The translations under genes were made by a program, and so were the position numbers. A DNA stretch of 64,000 nt, from the NCBI RefSeq assembly GCF_014203545.1, contig NZ_JACHJG010000001.1, positions 620,001 through 684,000 of the forward strand, given 5' to 3'. Positions 24,480 to 32,399 of this stretch are shown here, piece after piece (the first letter of the stretch is position 1; every line of letters begins with the position of its first letter). The DNA is from Streptomyces netropsis (lineage in GTDB: Bacteria > Actinomycetota > Actinomycetes > Streptomycetales > Streptomycetaceae). The notes under the pieces are model-generated. The model was not told the origin of the DNA. It did not search any database and saw nothing but the letters and a program-made list of their open reading frames with translations.

Positions 24480-26009
24480 ATGACCGTCACCTCACGTCGC
24501 TCCCGTGGCGGCAAGCGCAGCGCGCTCGCCCTCGCGGTCACCGCCGCCACCGCGACGGTCCTCGGGGCCACCGCCCTGACGGTGCCCGCCCACGCCGCCC
24601 CGGCGGCGGACGCACCGAAGCTGGACCTCAAGGACGGCACGCTGGAATGGGGCGTGAAGGAGTCCTTCCGCGGTTACGTCACCGGCCCCATCGGCGGCGG
24701 CAGAATCGAGGTCGCCGACGGCGCGAAGCAGGCCGCCGACAACGGTGCCTTCACCTTCACCGACGGCAAGGGCACGTACGACACCTCCACCCACGCCGTC
24801 GCCACCACCTTCAAGGGCAGCGTCCGCTTCCTCGCGCACGCCAAGGGCGACGCGTGGGAGCTCGACCTCAAGCTTGCCGACCTGAAGCTGTCGACGCAGG
24901 GCAGGACCGGCAGCATCACCGCCGACGTCACGGCCGCGGGCAAGACCGAGAACGACGTCGCCATCGCCTCGCTCGACCTGTCCGCCGTCCGGCCGGGCGG
25001 CGGCGCGGACGGCGCCATGACGTATCCGAACATCCCCGCGAAGCTGACGGCGGGCGGTGCGAAGGCCTTCGCCTACCACAAGGACGGCAAGGTCATCGAG
25101 TTCTACAAGGAGGGCCAGGCCCTCGACCCGGCGACCCTCTCGGTGAAGGCGGCCGGTGGCGGCGGGCCGCAGCCGTCCCCCAAGCCGACGCAGAAGCCGA
25201 CCCAGAAGCCGACCCAGAAGCCGACCGTCAAGCCCGAGCCGAGCGCCACGCCCACCGTCAAGCCGACGCAGAAGCCCGGCGGCTCCGGCAACGTCCTCGA
25301 CGGCAACCTCGACTGGGGCGTGAAGAAGTCCTTCCGCGACTACGTCACCGGCCCGATCGCGGGCGGGAAAGCCGAACTCTCCGCCGGTGCCGTGAAGTCC
25401 GGCGACACCTACCGCTTCCCCAAGGGGCGCGGCACGTACGACGCGAAGGCGTCCTCCCTCGACGCGAACTTCACCGGCGCGGTCCGCTTCACCGGCCACG
25501 AAGGCCAGTTGGACCTCAAGTTCAGCGACCTCAAGGTCAAGGCGAAGGGCACCACCGGCACGCTGCTCGCGGACGTCTCCGCCAAGGCGCGCGCCACGGG
25601 CGAGGTCACCAGGACCGACGACATGCCGGTGGCCAAGCTCAAGCTCCCCGCGGGCGGCCTCAAGGCCAAGAACGGTGTCGTCTCCCTCTCCGCCGTCCCG
25701 GCGACGCTGACCGCCCAGGGCGCGAAGGCCTTCGACAACATGTACAAGGAGGGCCAGGCCCTCGACCCGCTGACCGCCGCCGTCTCCGTCGACAAGAACG
25801 CCAAGCTCCCGGGCGGCACGGGCAAGAGCACCGTCGCCGGTACGACCGGTGGCTCCGGCGGCGTCACGGGCGGCACCGGCACCGCCGCCCTCGCGGCCAC
25901 CGGCGCCGACACCCCCACCGGCCCGCTGCTCGGCGGGGCCGGAGCACTGCTGCTGGCGGGCGGCGGAGCGGTCTACGCGGCGCGGCGCCGGCAGACGACG
26001 CGGGTCTGA
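24480..26009 (+). CDS. HtaA-type heme-binding protein with sortase-E-like anchor
   Basis: This is a 509-residue exported protein with two HtaA domains (LEWGVKESFRGYVTGPIGGG near 58 and LDWGVKKSFRDYVTGPIAGG near 280) joined by a Pro/Lys/Thr linker built from KPTQ units. The C-terminus has LAATG at about 471-475, then a hydrophobic helix and an ARRR tail, which fits the LAXTG signal of class E sortases and predicts covalent attachment to the wall. An AAGGAG site precedes the ATG. It is co-transcribed with the first HtaA gene. Together they probably form a relay, wall-bound to membrane-bound, delivering heme to HmuT; the order is inferred. Confidence 0.9.
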   Translation: MTVTSRRSRGGKRSALALAVTAATATVLGATALTVPAHAAPAADAPKLDLKDGTLEWGVKESFRGYVTGPIGGGRIEVADGAKQAADNGAFTFTDGKGTYDTSTHAVATTFKGSVRFLAHAKGDAWELDLKLADLKLSTQGRTGSITADVTAAGKTENDVAIASLDLSAVRPGGGADGAMTYPNIPAKLTAGGAKAFAYHKDGKVIEFYKEGQALDPATLSVKAAGGGGPQPSPKPTQKPTQKPTQKPTVKPEPSATPTVKPTQKPGGSGNVLDGNLDWGVKKSFRDYVTGPIAGGKAELSAGAVKSGDTYRFPKGRGTYDAKASSLDANFTGAVRFTGHEGQLDLKFSDLKVKAKGTTGTLLADVSAKARATGEVTRTDDMPVAKLKLPAGGLKAKNGVVSLSAVPATLTAQGAKAFDNMYKEGQALDPLTAAVSVDKNAKLPGGTGKSTVAGTTGGSGGVTGGTGTAALAATGADTPTGPLLGGAGALLLAGGGAVYAARRRQTTRV

Positions 26010-26018
26010 CGTCCAGCG

Positions 26019-26137
26019 GTCCTCAAGCGCCGGACAGGCTGCTGTGCTGTGTCCTCAAGCGCCGGACGGGCTGCTGTGCTGTGTCCTCAAGCGCCGGACG
26101 GGCTGCTGTGCTGTGTCCTCAAGCGCCGGACGGGCTG
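26019..26137. repeat. 32-bp tandem repeat, 3.7 copies
   Basis: Units start at 26019, 26051, 26083 and 26115 (the last is partial), each reading GTCCTCAAGCGCCGGACGGG with a tail CTGCTGTGCTGT; the first unit has one change. Copies are head to tail without spacers. Related sequence is present at 37770-37805 and 60846-60914. Confidence 0.95.
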
Positions 26138-26153
26138 GGTGCAGCCCGTCCGG
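26126..26153. terminator. Convergent terminator between HtaA gene and heme oxygenase
   Basis: CCGGACGGGCTG and CAGCCCGTCCGG form a perfect 12-bp stem with a GGTG loop. It overlaps the last repeat unit and lies between two convergent stop codons, so it could serve both. Confidence 0.8.
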
Positions 26154-26159
26154 CCAGGC

Positions 26160-26822
26160 CTACGCGCTCAGCGGGAACTCCCGCCCCAGCTCCTGGAAGA
26201 CCGCCGTGTTCAGCGCGAAGGCACGCTTGCACTCGTCCACCACGCGCTGCTTCTCCAGGTCGTCGACCGGCAGCGCGTCCAGCAGCTCGCGGTACTCGCG
26301 CTTGAAGGCGGCGGGGTTGCCGATGCCCTCGAAGACGTAGAAGCGGACGCCGTCGCCCTTGCGGGCGAAGCCCCAGGTCTTCTCGGCGGTGCCGCGGATG
26401 ATCTGGCCGCCGGACAGATCGCCCAGGTAGCGCGTGTAGTGGTGGGCGACGTACCCGGCGGGCCAGGTGCGGGCGCACTCCTCGACCCGGGCCGCGTAGG
26501 CCGCCGTCGCGGGCAGCGGCGCGAGCCCCGCGTGCCAGTCGGGTCCGCCGAGGTGGGCCAGGTCCCGCTCCAACTGGGCGGTGCGGGCCAGCTCGGGCCG
26601 TATGAACGGGCCGGCGACGGGGTCGGCGGCCAGCAGGGCCGACGCGGACTCCAGGGCGCGGTAGACGAACCAGAGCTGTTCGGTGTAGCGGCGGTAGGCG
26701 GCGACACCGAGCCTGCCGCCGAGCATGTCGCTCATGAACGACGAGTTCTCGGCCTCCGTGTGCTGCTCGTGCGAGGCGGTACGGATCAGGGTGGAGAACG
26801 GCGTCGTGACGGGCGAGTCCAA
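26160..26822 (-). CDS. hmuO: Heme oxygenase (biliverdin-producing)
   Basis: This is a 220-residue all-helical heme oxygenase that opens heme to biliverdin, carbon monoxide and iron. The proximal heme ligand is H21 in EQHTEAENSSFM, and the distal helix reads YLGDLSGGQIIRG. Length is typical of bacterial enzymes. No ATG fits; TTG 26822 is chosen because GGAGG lies six bases upstream and homology begins at once. The iron box at 26900-26918 puts it under the same control as the transporters. It completes the pathway in which heme imported by HmuTUV is used as an iron source. Confidence 0.95.
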   Translation of the reverse strand: MDSPVTTPFSTLIRTASHEQHTEAENSSFMSDMLGGRLGVAAYRRYTEQLWFVYRALESASALLAADPVAGPFIRPELARTAQLERDLAHLGGPDWHAGLAPLPATAAYAARVEECARTWPAGYVAHHYTRYLGDLSGGQIIRGTAEKTWGFARKGDGVRFYVFEGIGNPAAFKREYRELLDALPVDDLEKQRVVDECKRAFALNTAVFQELGREFPLSA

Positions 26823-26899
26823 GGCGGACCTCCGGTGACCGAGGGGGCGGGAGGGGACGGTGCCGGGGGCGCGCGAGCGCGTCGACACCGCCGATTCTC

Positions 26900-26918
26900 T
26901 CTAGTTAGGCTTACCTAA
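26900..26918. promoter_or_regulatory. Iron box upstream of heme oxygenase
   Basis: TCTAGTTAGGCTTACCTAA matches the right half of the DmdR consensus well (TTAGGCTTACCTAA) and ends 78-96 bases before the TTG start. It is the third iron box in about 7 kb. Confidence 0.85.
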
Positions 26919-26970
26919 GTCAATGTCTTCCCGACGTGCTGTCGGTAAAACCCTACCGCCCCCGGCCGCA

Positions 26971-27828
26971 CTACGGCAGGGTGAGGATCTCCGCTCCCGT
27001 GTCCGTCACCACGAGCGTGTGTTCGAACTGGGCCGTGCGCTTGCGGTCCTTCGTGACGACCGTCCAGCCGTCCGCCCACATGTCGTACTCGTACGTCCCG
27101 AGGGTGAGCATCGGCTCGATCGTGAACGTCATGCCCGGCTGGATCAGGGTGTCGTGGTGGGGGCTGTCGTAGTGCGGGACGATCAGGCCGGAGTGGAAGG
27201 ACGAGTTGATGCCGTGGCCGGTGAAGTCGCGCACGACGCCGTAGCCGAAGCGCTTGGCGTAGGACTCGATGACCCGGCCGATGATGTTGATGCGACGGCC
27301 GGGCTTGACCGCCTTGACGGCCCGGTTCAGCGCCTCGCGCGTGCGCTCCACGAGCAGCCGCGACTCCTCGTCCACGTCGCCGCAGAGGTAGGTGGCGTTG
27401 TTGTCGCCGTGCACGCCGCCGATGAACGCCGTCACGTCGAGGTTCACGATGTCGCCGTCGCGCAGCACCGTGGAGTCCGGGATGCCGTGACAGATGACCT
27501 CGTTCACGGACGAGCACAGCGACTTGGGGAAGCCGCGGTAGCCGAGCGTCGAGGGGTAGGCGCCGTGGTCGCACATGTACTCGTGCGCGACCCGGTCCAG
27601 CTCGTCCGTCGTGACGCCGGGGGCGATGTGCTTGGCCGCCTCCTCCATCGCCCGCGCGGCGATGCCGCCGGCGATCCGCATCAGCTCGATGGTTTCGGCG
27701 TCCTGGATCTCGGGGCCGGTGTAAGGGGTGGGCGCGTCCTTACCGACGTACTCGGGCCGCGGGATCGAGGCGGGGACGGGGCGGGCGGGGGAGAGGGTCC
27801 CCGGGGTGAGAAGCGACTGGCCAGACAT
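26971..27828 (-). CDS. map: Type I methionine aminopeptidase
   Basis: This is a 285-residue enzyme that removes initiator methionine from nascent proteins. All five metal ligands are visible: D131, D142, H205, E238 and E269, with the substrate-positioning H114 in VICHGIP. An N-terminal extension of about 40 residues containing PRPEYVGK is typical of the actinobacterial long form. It lies upstream of and co-directional with hmuO but is separated by an iron box, so it is probably not part of the iron regulon. S. coelicolor has more than one map gene; redundancy here cannot be judged. Confidence 0.95.
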   Translation of the reverse strand: MSGQSLLTPGTLSPARPVPASIPRPEYVGKDAPTPYTGPEIQDAETIELMRIAGGIAARAMEEAAKHIAPGVTTDELDRVAHEYMCDHGAYPSTLGYRGFPKSLCSSVNEVICHGIPDSTVLRDGDIVNLDVTAFIGGVHGDNNATYLCGDVDEESRLLVERTREALNRAVKAVKPGRRINIIGRVIESYAKRFGYGVVRDFTGHGINSSFHSGLIVPHYDSPHHDTLIQPGMTFTIEPMLTLGTYEYDMWADGWTVVTKDRKRTAQFEHTLVVTDTGAEILTLP

Positions 27829-27896
27829 GTCAGCGAGTGTAGCCAGCGGCTTTCGGGGACCATGTGGTCGAGCACCCAAGCTGGAGGAGAGACCTG

Positions 27897-28127
27897 ATGG
27901 CACTGTTCAAGCGGCGCACGGCCGGCAAGCCCGGTGAGTGGTACTACTGCCTCAAGCACGGCACGGTGGAGGAGGGCCCCGAGTGCCGCGCCGCGGACCG
28001 CTTCGGCCCGTACGAGACGCGCGAGGAGGCGGCGCACGCGATGGAGACGCAGCGCGAGCGCAACGAGGAGTGGCGCGAGGACCCGCGCTGGAACGACGGG
28101 GACACGGACGGGGAAAAGAAGGCCTGA
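27897..28127 (+). CDS. Small conserved hypothetical protein
   Basis: This is a 76-residue protein, [20 protein letters not shown] at the start, with two cysteines ([20 protein letters not shown]) that could form a half zinc site, and a charged helical C-terminus. The segment [20 protein letters not shown] resembles short SPOR-like or sporulation-associated tails, but I do not assign a family. A strong GGAGGAG precedes the ATG. It is divergent from map. Confidence 0.75.
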   Translation: MALFKRRTAGKPGEWYYCLKHGTVEEGPECRAADRFGPYETREEAAHAMETQRERNEEWREDPRWNDGDTDGEKKA

Positions 28128-28160
28128 TCCTCGGCCCGTCCGGCGTTTGAGGACCGGGGC

Positions 28161-28177
28161 CCGGGGCGGAGCCCCGG
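28161..28177. terminator. CCGGGGC-GGA-GCCCCGG hairpin
   Basis: This perfect 7-bp stem with a 3-base loop lies between convergent stop codons. The identical 17-base element ends panB at 37849-37865, so it is a reused terminator-like sequence. Confidence 0.65.
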
Positions 28178-28181
28178 ATCC

Positions 28182-29531
28182 TCAAGCCGCTGCCGCCACC
28201 TTCGCGCGAGCGTCGCGCATGCGAACGGCGTGCTCGTCCGTCCGCTCGTCGTACGCCATCAGCTTCGGCAGCGTGAGGGCCAGCAGCCCCACCGAGGCGA
28301 CGCAGGCCAGACCGCCCGCCCACACCGAGGTGCGGACATTGGTCAGGGTGGCCATGCCGCCCGAGCGGACCTGGCCGAGCTGGGGGCCGACCGAGTACGA
28401 GAGCAGTTCGATGCCGGCGAGGCGGCCGCGCAGCTCGTCCGGGATCGTCTGGTCCCAGATCGCCGAGCGGAAGAGACCGCTCACCATGTCGCAGCCACCG
28501 GCCACGGCCAGGAACACCAGCACCAGCCAGATGTTGTGCATCCAGCCCGCCAGGGCCATCGCCAGACCCCAGCCCGCCGCCGCCAGCACCACCATCCGGC
28601 CGTGCCGGTGGATGCTCGAGACCCAGCCGCTGGTCAGGCTCACCACGAGCGAACCGACCGCCCCGGCCGCGTACATCAGGCCCAGCGCCCAGGGGGCGTC
28701 CAGGTCGTCGGCCAGGAACGGGAAGATCGCGGTGGGCATGGCGAAGAACATCGCCGCCATGTCGACGGCGTACGTACCGAGCAGTTCCTTGCGCCGCCAC
28801 GCGTAGCGGGCGCCCTCCAGGACGCCGCGCAGCGACGGCTTGTCGGCGTCGTGGGAGGCGGGCGAGGCGGCGAGGCCGACGGTGAGGGCGAGCGAGACCG
28901 CATAGGTCACGATGTCCAGGACGTACGCCCACGGCAGCCCGGCGAAGGCGATGATCACGCCGGCCAGGGACGGGCCCGCGATGGCGCCGACCTGCCAGCG
29001 CATCGAGTTCAGGGCGATGGCGGCGGGCAGCTGCTCGTGCGCGACGATCCGCGGCACGATCGCCTGGAGAGCCGGGCGCTGGAGCCCGGTCAGCGCGCTG
29101 ACCAGCGCGGCCACCACGTACAGGGGCCAGACGAGCGGGTGCGGCAGCAGGGTGTTGAGCAGCAGGATCCCGGACAGGACGCCGAGCCCGGCCTCGGTCC
29201 ACAGGATCAGCTTCCGCCGGTCCATGGCGTCGGCGAGCGCGCCGCCGTAGAGACCGAAGACGATCAGCGGTACGAGTTCCACGGCGCCGACCGCGCCGAC
29301 CGCGAGTGCCGAGCCCGTCAGCTCCTTGAGCTGGAGCGGTACCGCGATGAAGGTCAGGAAGCTGCCGAAGACCGTCACCAGTCCCGCCAGCCACATGCGG
29401 CGGAAGTCGGGGGAGGCGTGCCAGGGGGTCAGGTCGGGCAGCAGGGCGCGGAATCTGCCGGAGGGGGGCGCGGAGTCCTCGGAGGCCTCAGGAGGCACGG
29501 AGGGTTCGGAGGGGGGATGGTGCTCGGTCAC
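28182..29531 (-). CDS. MFS transporter (enterobactin-exporter/MFS_3-like)
   Basis: This is a 449-residue 12-helix transporter from a GTG at 29531; a longer frame exists upstream but is hydrophilic and less likely. The start has a weak ribosome-binding site. Helix 1 (MWLAGLVTVFGSFLTFIAVP), the motif-A-like loop GLYGGALADAMDRRKLILWT and ALTGLQRPALQAIVPRIVAH match the MFS_3/EntS-type group, some of which export siderophores. Being a few kilobases from the iron island makes such a role tempting, but there is no iron box here. The substrate is unknown. Confidence 0.88.
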   Translation of the reverse strand: MTEHHPPSEPSVPPEASEDSAPPSGRFRALLPDLTPWHASPDFRRMWLAGLVTVFGSFLTFIAVPLQLKELTGSALAVGAVGAVELVPLIVFGLYGGALADAMDRRKLILWTEAGLGVLSGILLLNTLLPHPLVWPLYVVAALVSALTGLQRPALQAIVPRIVAHEQLPAAIALNSMRWQVGAIAGPSLAGVIIAFAGLPWAYVLDIVTYAVSLALTVGLAASPASHDADKPSLRGVLEGARYAWRRKELLGTYAVDMAAMFFAMPTAIFPFLADDLDAPWALGLMYAAGAVGSLVVSLTSGWVSSIHRHGRMVVLAAAGWGLAMALAGWMHNIWLVLVFLAVAGGCDMVSGLFRSAIWDQTIPDELRGRLAGIELLSYSVGPQLGQVRSGGMATLTNVRTSVWAGGLACVASVGLLALTLPKLMAYDERTDEHAVRMRDARAKVAAAA

Positions 29532-29583
29532 GGGAGACCATGGTCCGCTACGGGACGAAGGGGAGCAAACGAATTTTCGGGTC

Positions 29584-29632
29584 GCCGTCACCGGCGGGGC
29601 GGCGTCACCAGCGGGTTGCCGTCACCAGCGGG
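29584..29632. repeat. Three imperfect 15-bp direct repeats
   Basis: GCCGTCACCGGCGGG, GGCGTCACCAGCGGG and GCCGTCACCAGCGGG lie about 17 bases apart. The last copy runs over the stop codon of the 29622-30236 gene. Confidence 0.6.
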
Positions 29633-30236
29633 GCGGCGGCGGTGCGGTCAGCTGCTCCGCGAGCCGGGCGAGCCGGTCGAGGAAGCGGTGGCGACCGCGC
29701 GGCGCGGGCGGGGCGTTCTCCCCGGCGGCGGCGCTGACCAGGTGCTGGACGGTGTCGAGGTCGAGCTCCGCCGCGGCCGGCACGGGCAGCGCGTCGTGCG
29801 CGAGCGCCCGCAGATCGCCGCCCTCGTCGCCGCCCGCGCCGTCCAGGGCGAGCACGGTCGCCCCGCCGCGCCGCGCGTCGTGCACCCGCTCCAGCAGCCC
29901 CTCGCCGGGGTCCTCGGCCGTCACCACCAGCAGCGTCTCCCCGCGCCGCGCGGCCTCCAGCCGGGCCAGCCCGACCGCCAGATGCGCGGGGACGCCGCCC
30001 GGCACCCGGTGCCGGACGAGCGTGGGGGACAGCTCCGGCAGCCCGGACCAGGCGGCCTCGTCGTCCAGGTGGGCGGCCAGGTGCCACGGCTCGTACTGCG
30101 GGCTCCCGACGAGCAGCAGCCCGCCGCCGTGCCGGGTGACCGAGGTCCGTAACGTCCCCGCGAAGTGGCGCGTGGTGCGGAGCCACTCGGTCCCGGCGAG
30201 CGCTTCGCGCAGCAGCGCGACCCGTACGGCGTCCAT
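29622..30236 (-). CDS. Conserved hypothetical protein, SIS-like fold suggested
   Basis: This is a 204-residue protein starting MDAVRVALLREALAGTEWLR. Its pattern, GETLLVVTAEDPGEGLLERV followed by ARRGGATVLALDGAG and ALAHDALPVP, follows the alpha/beta layout of SIS (sugar isomerase) domains, where GDVLIAIS-type strands precede ATVIALT strands. The usual SIS Ser/Thr phosphate loop is not clear, so this is a fold suggestion only. It is divergent from the F420-NADP oxidoreductase gene. Confidence 0.7.
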   Translation of the reverse strand: MDAVRVALLREALAGTEWLRTTRHFAGTLRTSVTRHGGGLLLVGSPQYEPWHLAAHLDDEAAWSGLPELSPTLVRHRVPGGVPAHLAVGLARLEAARRGETLLVVTAEDPGEGLLERVHDARRGGATVLALDGAGGDEGGDLRALAHDALPVPAAAELDLDTVQHLVSAAAGENAPPAPRGRHRFLDRLARLAEQLTAPPPPRW

Positions 30237-30417
30237 GCGCCCGCATCCTGCCGCAACCGTCGCGCGGGCAACGCGGGTTACGCGGGGCCTCACCCGTACG
30301 GGCGTCCGGGCCGGTGCGCGCGGGGCGGGCCGGCAGCCGTCCGTACCGGGTACCGGGAACACCGGGACCACTTGCAACCGCTTCGGCGGCAGGCCTCGCC
30401 GGAAGGGAAAAGGCAGC

Positions 30418-30438
30418 GTGACAGTATCGCTGTCATGA
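30418..30438 (+). CDS. Possible six-residue leader frame coupled to npdG
   Basis: GTG at 30418 opens a frame VTVSLS whose TGA overlaps the npdG ATG as ATGA. AAAAGG lies four bases upstream of this GTG, whereas the npdG ATG has no such site at a usual distance. The arrangement suggests that ribosomes load on the leader frame and re-initiate at npdG. The same segment forms a TGACAG-N5-CTGTCA dyad. Confidence 0.35.
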   Translation: MTVSLS

Positions 30439-31139
30439 CTACTCCTGATGACGTGAAGAAGGCCCCCGCCAAGGACCCTTGGGACCTCCCCGACGTTTCC
30501 GGCCTCGTCGTCGGCGTGCTCGGCGGCACCGGTGACCAGGGCCGCGGCCTCGCCTACCGGCTGGCCAAGGCCGGCCAGAAGGTGATCATCGGTTCCCGTG
30601 CCGCCGAGCGGGCGCGGACCGCCGCCGAGGAGCTCGGCCTGGGCGTCGAGGGCGCCGACAACGCCGAGTGCGCGCGGCGCAGCGACGTCGTGATCGTCGC
30701 CGTGCCGTGGGACGGCCATGCCAAGACGCTGGAGTCGCTGCGCGCGGACCTCGTCGGGAAGCTCGTCATCGACTGCGTCAACCCGCTCGGCTTCGACAAG
30801 CAGGGCGCCTACGCCATCAAGCCGGAGGAGGGCAGCGCCGCCCAGCAGGCCGCCGCCCTGCTGCCCGAGTCGCGCGTCACCGCCGCCTTCCACCACCTGT
30901 CCGCCGTGCTGCTCTCCGACCCGGAGATCGCGGAGATCGACACCGATGTGATGGTGCTCGGCGAGAAGCGGGCCGACACGGACATCGTCCAGGCCCTGGC
31001 CGGCCGCATCCCCGGCATGCGCGGCGTCTTCGCCGGGCGGCTGCGCAATGCCCACCAGGTGGAGGCCCTGGTCGCCAACCTGATCTCCGTGAACCGCCGC
31101 TACAAGGCGCACGCGGGCCTGCGGGTCACGGACGTCTAG
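30435..31139 (+). CDS. npdG: NADPH-dependent F420 reductase (F420:NADP oxidoreductase)
   Basis: This is a 234-residue Rossmann-fold enzyme that exchanges hydride between NADP(H) and cofactor F420. The dinucleotide loop is VGVLGGTGDQGRGLAYRLA (residues 25-43) followed by VIIGSRAAERA, whose SR binds the NADP phosphate. Downstream blocks DVVIVAVPWDGHAKTL, DCVNPLGFDKQGAY and AAFHHLSAVLL are family-typical. It supplies reduced F420 to F420-dependent oxidoreductases. A short N-terminal extension (MTTPDDVKKAPAKDPWDLPD) precedes the domain. Confidence 0.95.
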   Translation: MTTPDDVKKAPAKDPWDLPDVSGLVVGVLGGTGDQGRGLAYRLAKAGQKVIIGSRAAERARTAAEELGLGVEGADNAECARRSDVVIVAVPWDGHAKTLESLRADLVGKLVIDCVNPLGFDKQGAYAIKPEEGSAAQQAAALLPESRVTAAFHHLSAVLLSDPEIAEIDTDVMVLGEKRADTDIVQALAGRIPGMRGVFAGRLRNAHQVEALVANLISVNRRYKAHAGLRVTDV

Positions 31140-31245
31140 GGCGCCCTGGGCCGCTCGGGGGCGTGGGGGACACCTGGGAGATAATGGGCGGGATCCACGC
31201 ACAGGGATCCACGCACACGCGTCCGCCGGACCAGGAGCCGCCCCC

Positions 31246-31440
31246 ATGCCCCGCCTCGCCCTCTACGCCATCGCCGTCTGCGCCCTCGCGCTCGCGGCGG
31301 CCGTCGTCTCCTTCGCGCGGGGCAGCTGGCTCGGCGTCATCTGGATCCTGCTGCTCGGCGTCTCGTCGAACATCGCCTGGTACTACGTGCGCAAGGAGAA
31401 GAACGACCGGGCCGCCGAGCAGGCCGGCCGCGTGGAGTGA
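31246..31440 (+). CDS. Small two-helix membrane protein
   Basis: This is a 64-residue protein with two membrane helices (YAIAVCALALAAAVVSFARG and WLGVIWILLLGVSSNIAWYY) and a charged C-terminal tail. It follows npdG by about 100 bases and converges on the site-2-protease-like gene. No family function is known to me. Confidence 0.75.
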   Translation: MPRLALYAIAVCALALAAAVVSFARGSWLGVIWILLLGVSSNIAWYYVRKEKNDRAAEQAGRVE

Positions 31441-31446
31441 GCGGTC

Positions 31447-32259
31447 TCACAGACCGATGTCGACCGAGGTGAGCGGCGGGATGTCCGGCGTTCCCTGCCA
31501 GAAGCGGAACAGCTCCTGGCCCCAGTAGGTGTCCCACTCGGTCACGCCCAGGCCGCGCAGAATCGCGTCGATCATGTCGAAGAAGGCGTGGTTGACCCCG
31601 GGGATCCACAGGAAACCGAAGACCGCGATCAGCCCGAACGGCGCGAAGGGCTCCACCTGCCGCCGCAGCTTGTGCGACAGCCACGGCTCGATCACCCCGT
31701 AGCCGTCCAGGCCGGGCACCGGCAGGAAGTTCAAGATCGCCGCCGTCAGCTGGAGCAGTGCCAGGAACCCCAGCGCGTAGCGGAAGTTGTCCGGCACCCC
31801 GTCCATGGCGTCCAGCCAGAACGGCGCGCTGACCACGGCCGCGAACAGCACGTTCGTCAGCGGGCCCGCCGCCGAGACCAGGCTGTGCTTCCAGCGCCCC
31901 CGGATGCGGTGCCGCTCGATGAACACGGCCCCGCCCGGCAGGCCGATCCCGCCCATGATCACGAAGATCACCGGCAGCACGATGCTGAGCAGCGCGTGCG
32001 TGTACTTCAAGGGGTTCAGGGTCAGATAGCCCTTGGCGCCGATCGAGATGTCCCCGCCGTGCAGGGCCGTGCGCGCGTGCGCGTACTCGTGGAGACAGAG
32101 CGAGACGATCCAGCCCGAGACGACGAACAGGAAGACGGCGAAGCCGGGGCTCGCCGAGAAGTCCGTCCACACCGCCCATATGGAGACCGCCATGATGGCG
32201 ACGAGGGCGAGGAAGACGGGGCTCACGCGCGCCTCGCCGCGGGTCGCTGTGGATGCCAT
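31447..32259 (-). CDS. Site-2-protease-like membrane zinc metalloprotease
   Basis: This is a 270-residue M50-type intramembrane protease with about six helices. The zinc motif is H57-E58-Y-A-H61 in CLHEYAHA, and the third ligand region is PVPGLDGYG with D185. There is no PDZ or CBS domain, so it belongs to the short Rv-type group of unknown substrates. It is divergent from a very large SARP-type regulator. In such proteases the substrate is usually a membrane regulator, but none is encoded next to it. Confidence 0.92.
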   Translation of the reverse strand: MASTATRGEARVSPVFLALVAIMAVSIWAVWTDFSASPGFAVFLFVVSGWIVSLCLHEYAHARTALHGGDISIGAKGYLTLNPLKYTHALLSIVLPVIFVIMGGIGLPGGAVFIERHRIRGRWKHSLVSAAGPLTNVLFAAVVSAPFWLDAMDGVPDNFRYALGFLALLQLTAAILNFLPVPGLDGYGVIEPWLSHKLRRQVEPFAPFGLIAVFGFLWIPGVNHAFFDMIDAILRGLGVTEWDTYWGQELFRFWQGTPDIPPLTSVDIGL

Positions 32260-32399
32260 ACCTGATGCTCCTGTGATTCGCGGTGGACCGCCGGGACGCC
32301 GGTGGGACACGGCCCGGGGCGTACGAACGTACCGGGCGACGTTACTTGCTCGCTCCGGCGTGTCGTACCGCCCCGTGTGCGCCGGGTGAGAATGGGTCC

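Noticed and set aside
26019..26137. Possible CRISPR array
   Set aside because: The 32-bp units are contiguous with no spacers and no cas genes are present.
26950..26982. Hairpin ACCCTaCCG/CGGcAGGGT at the end of map
   Set aside because: The stem has a mismatch and a long loop and includes the stop codon, so I do not call it a terminator.
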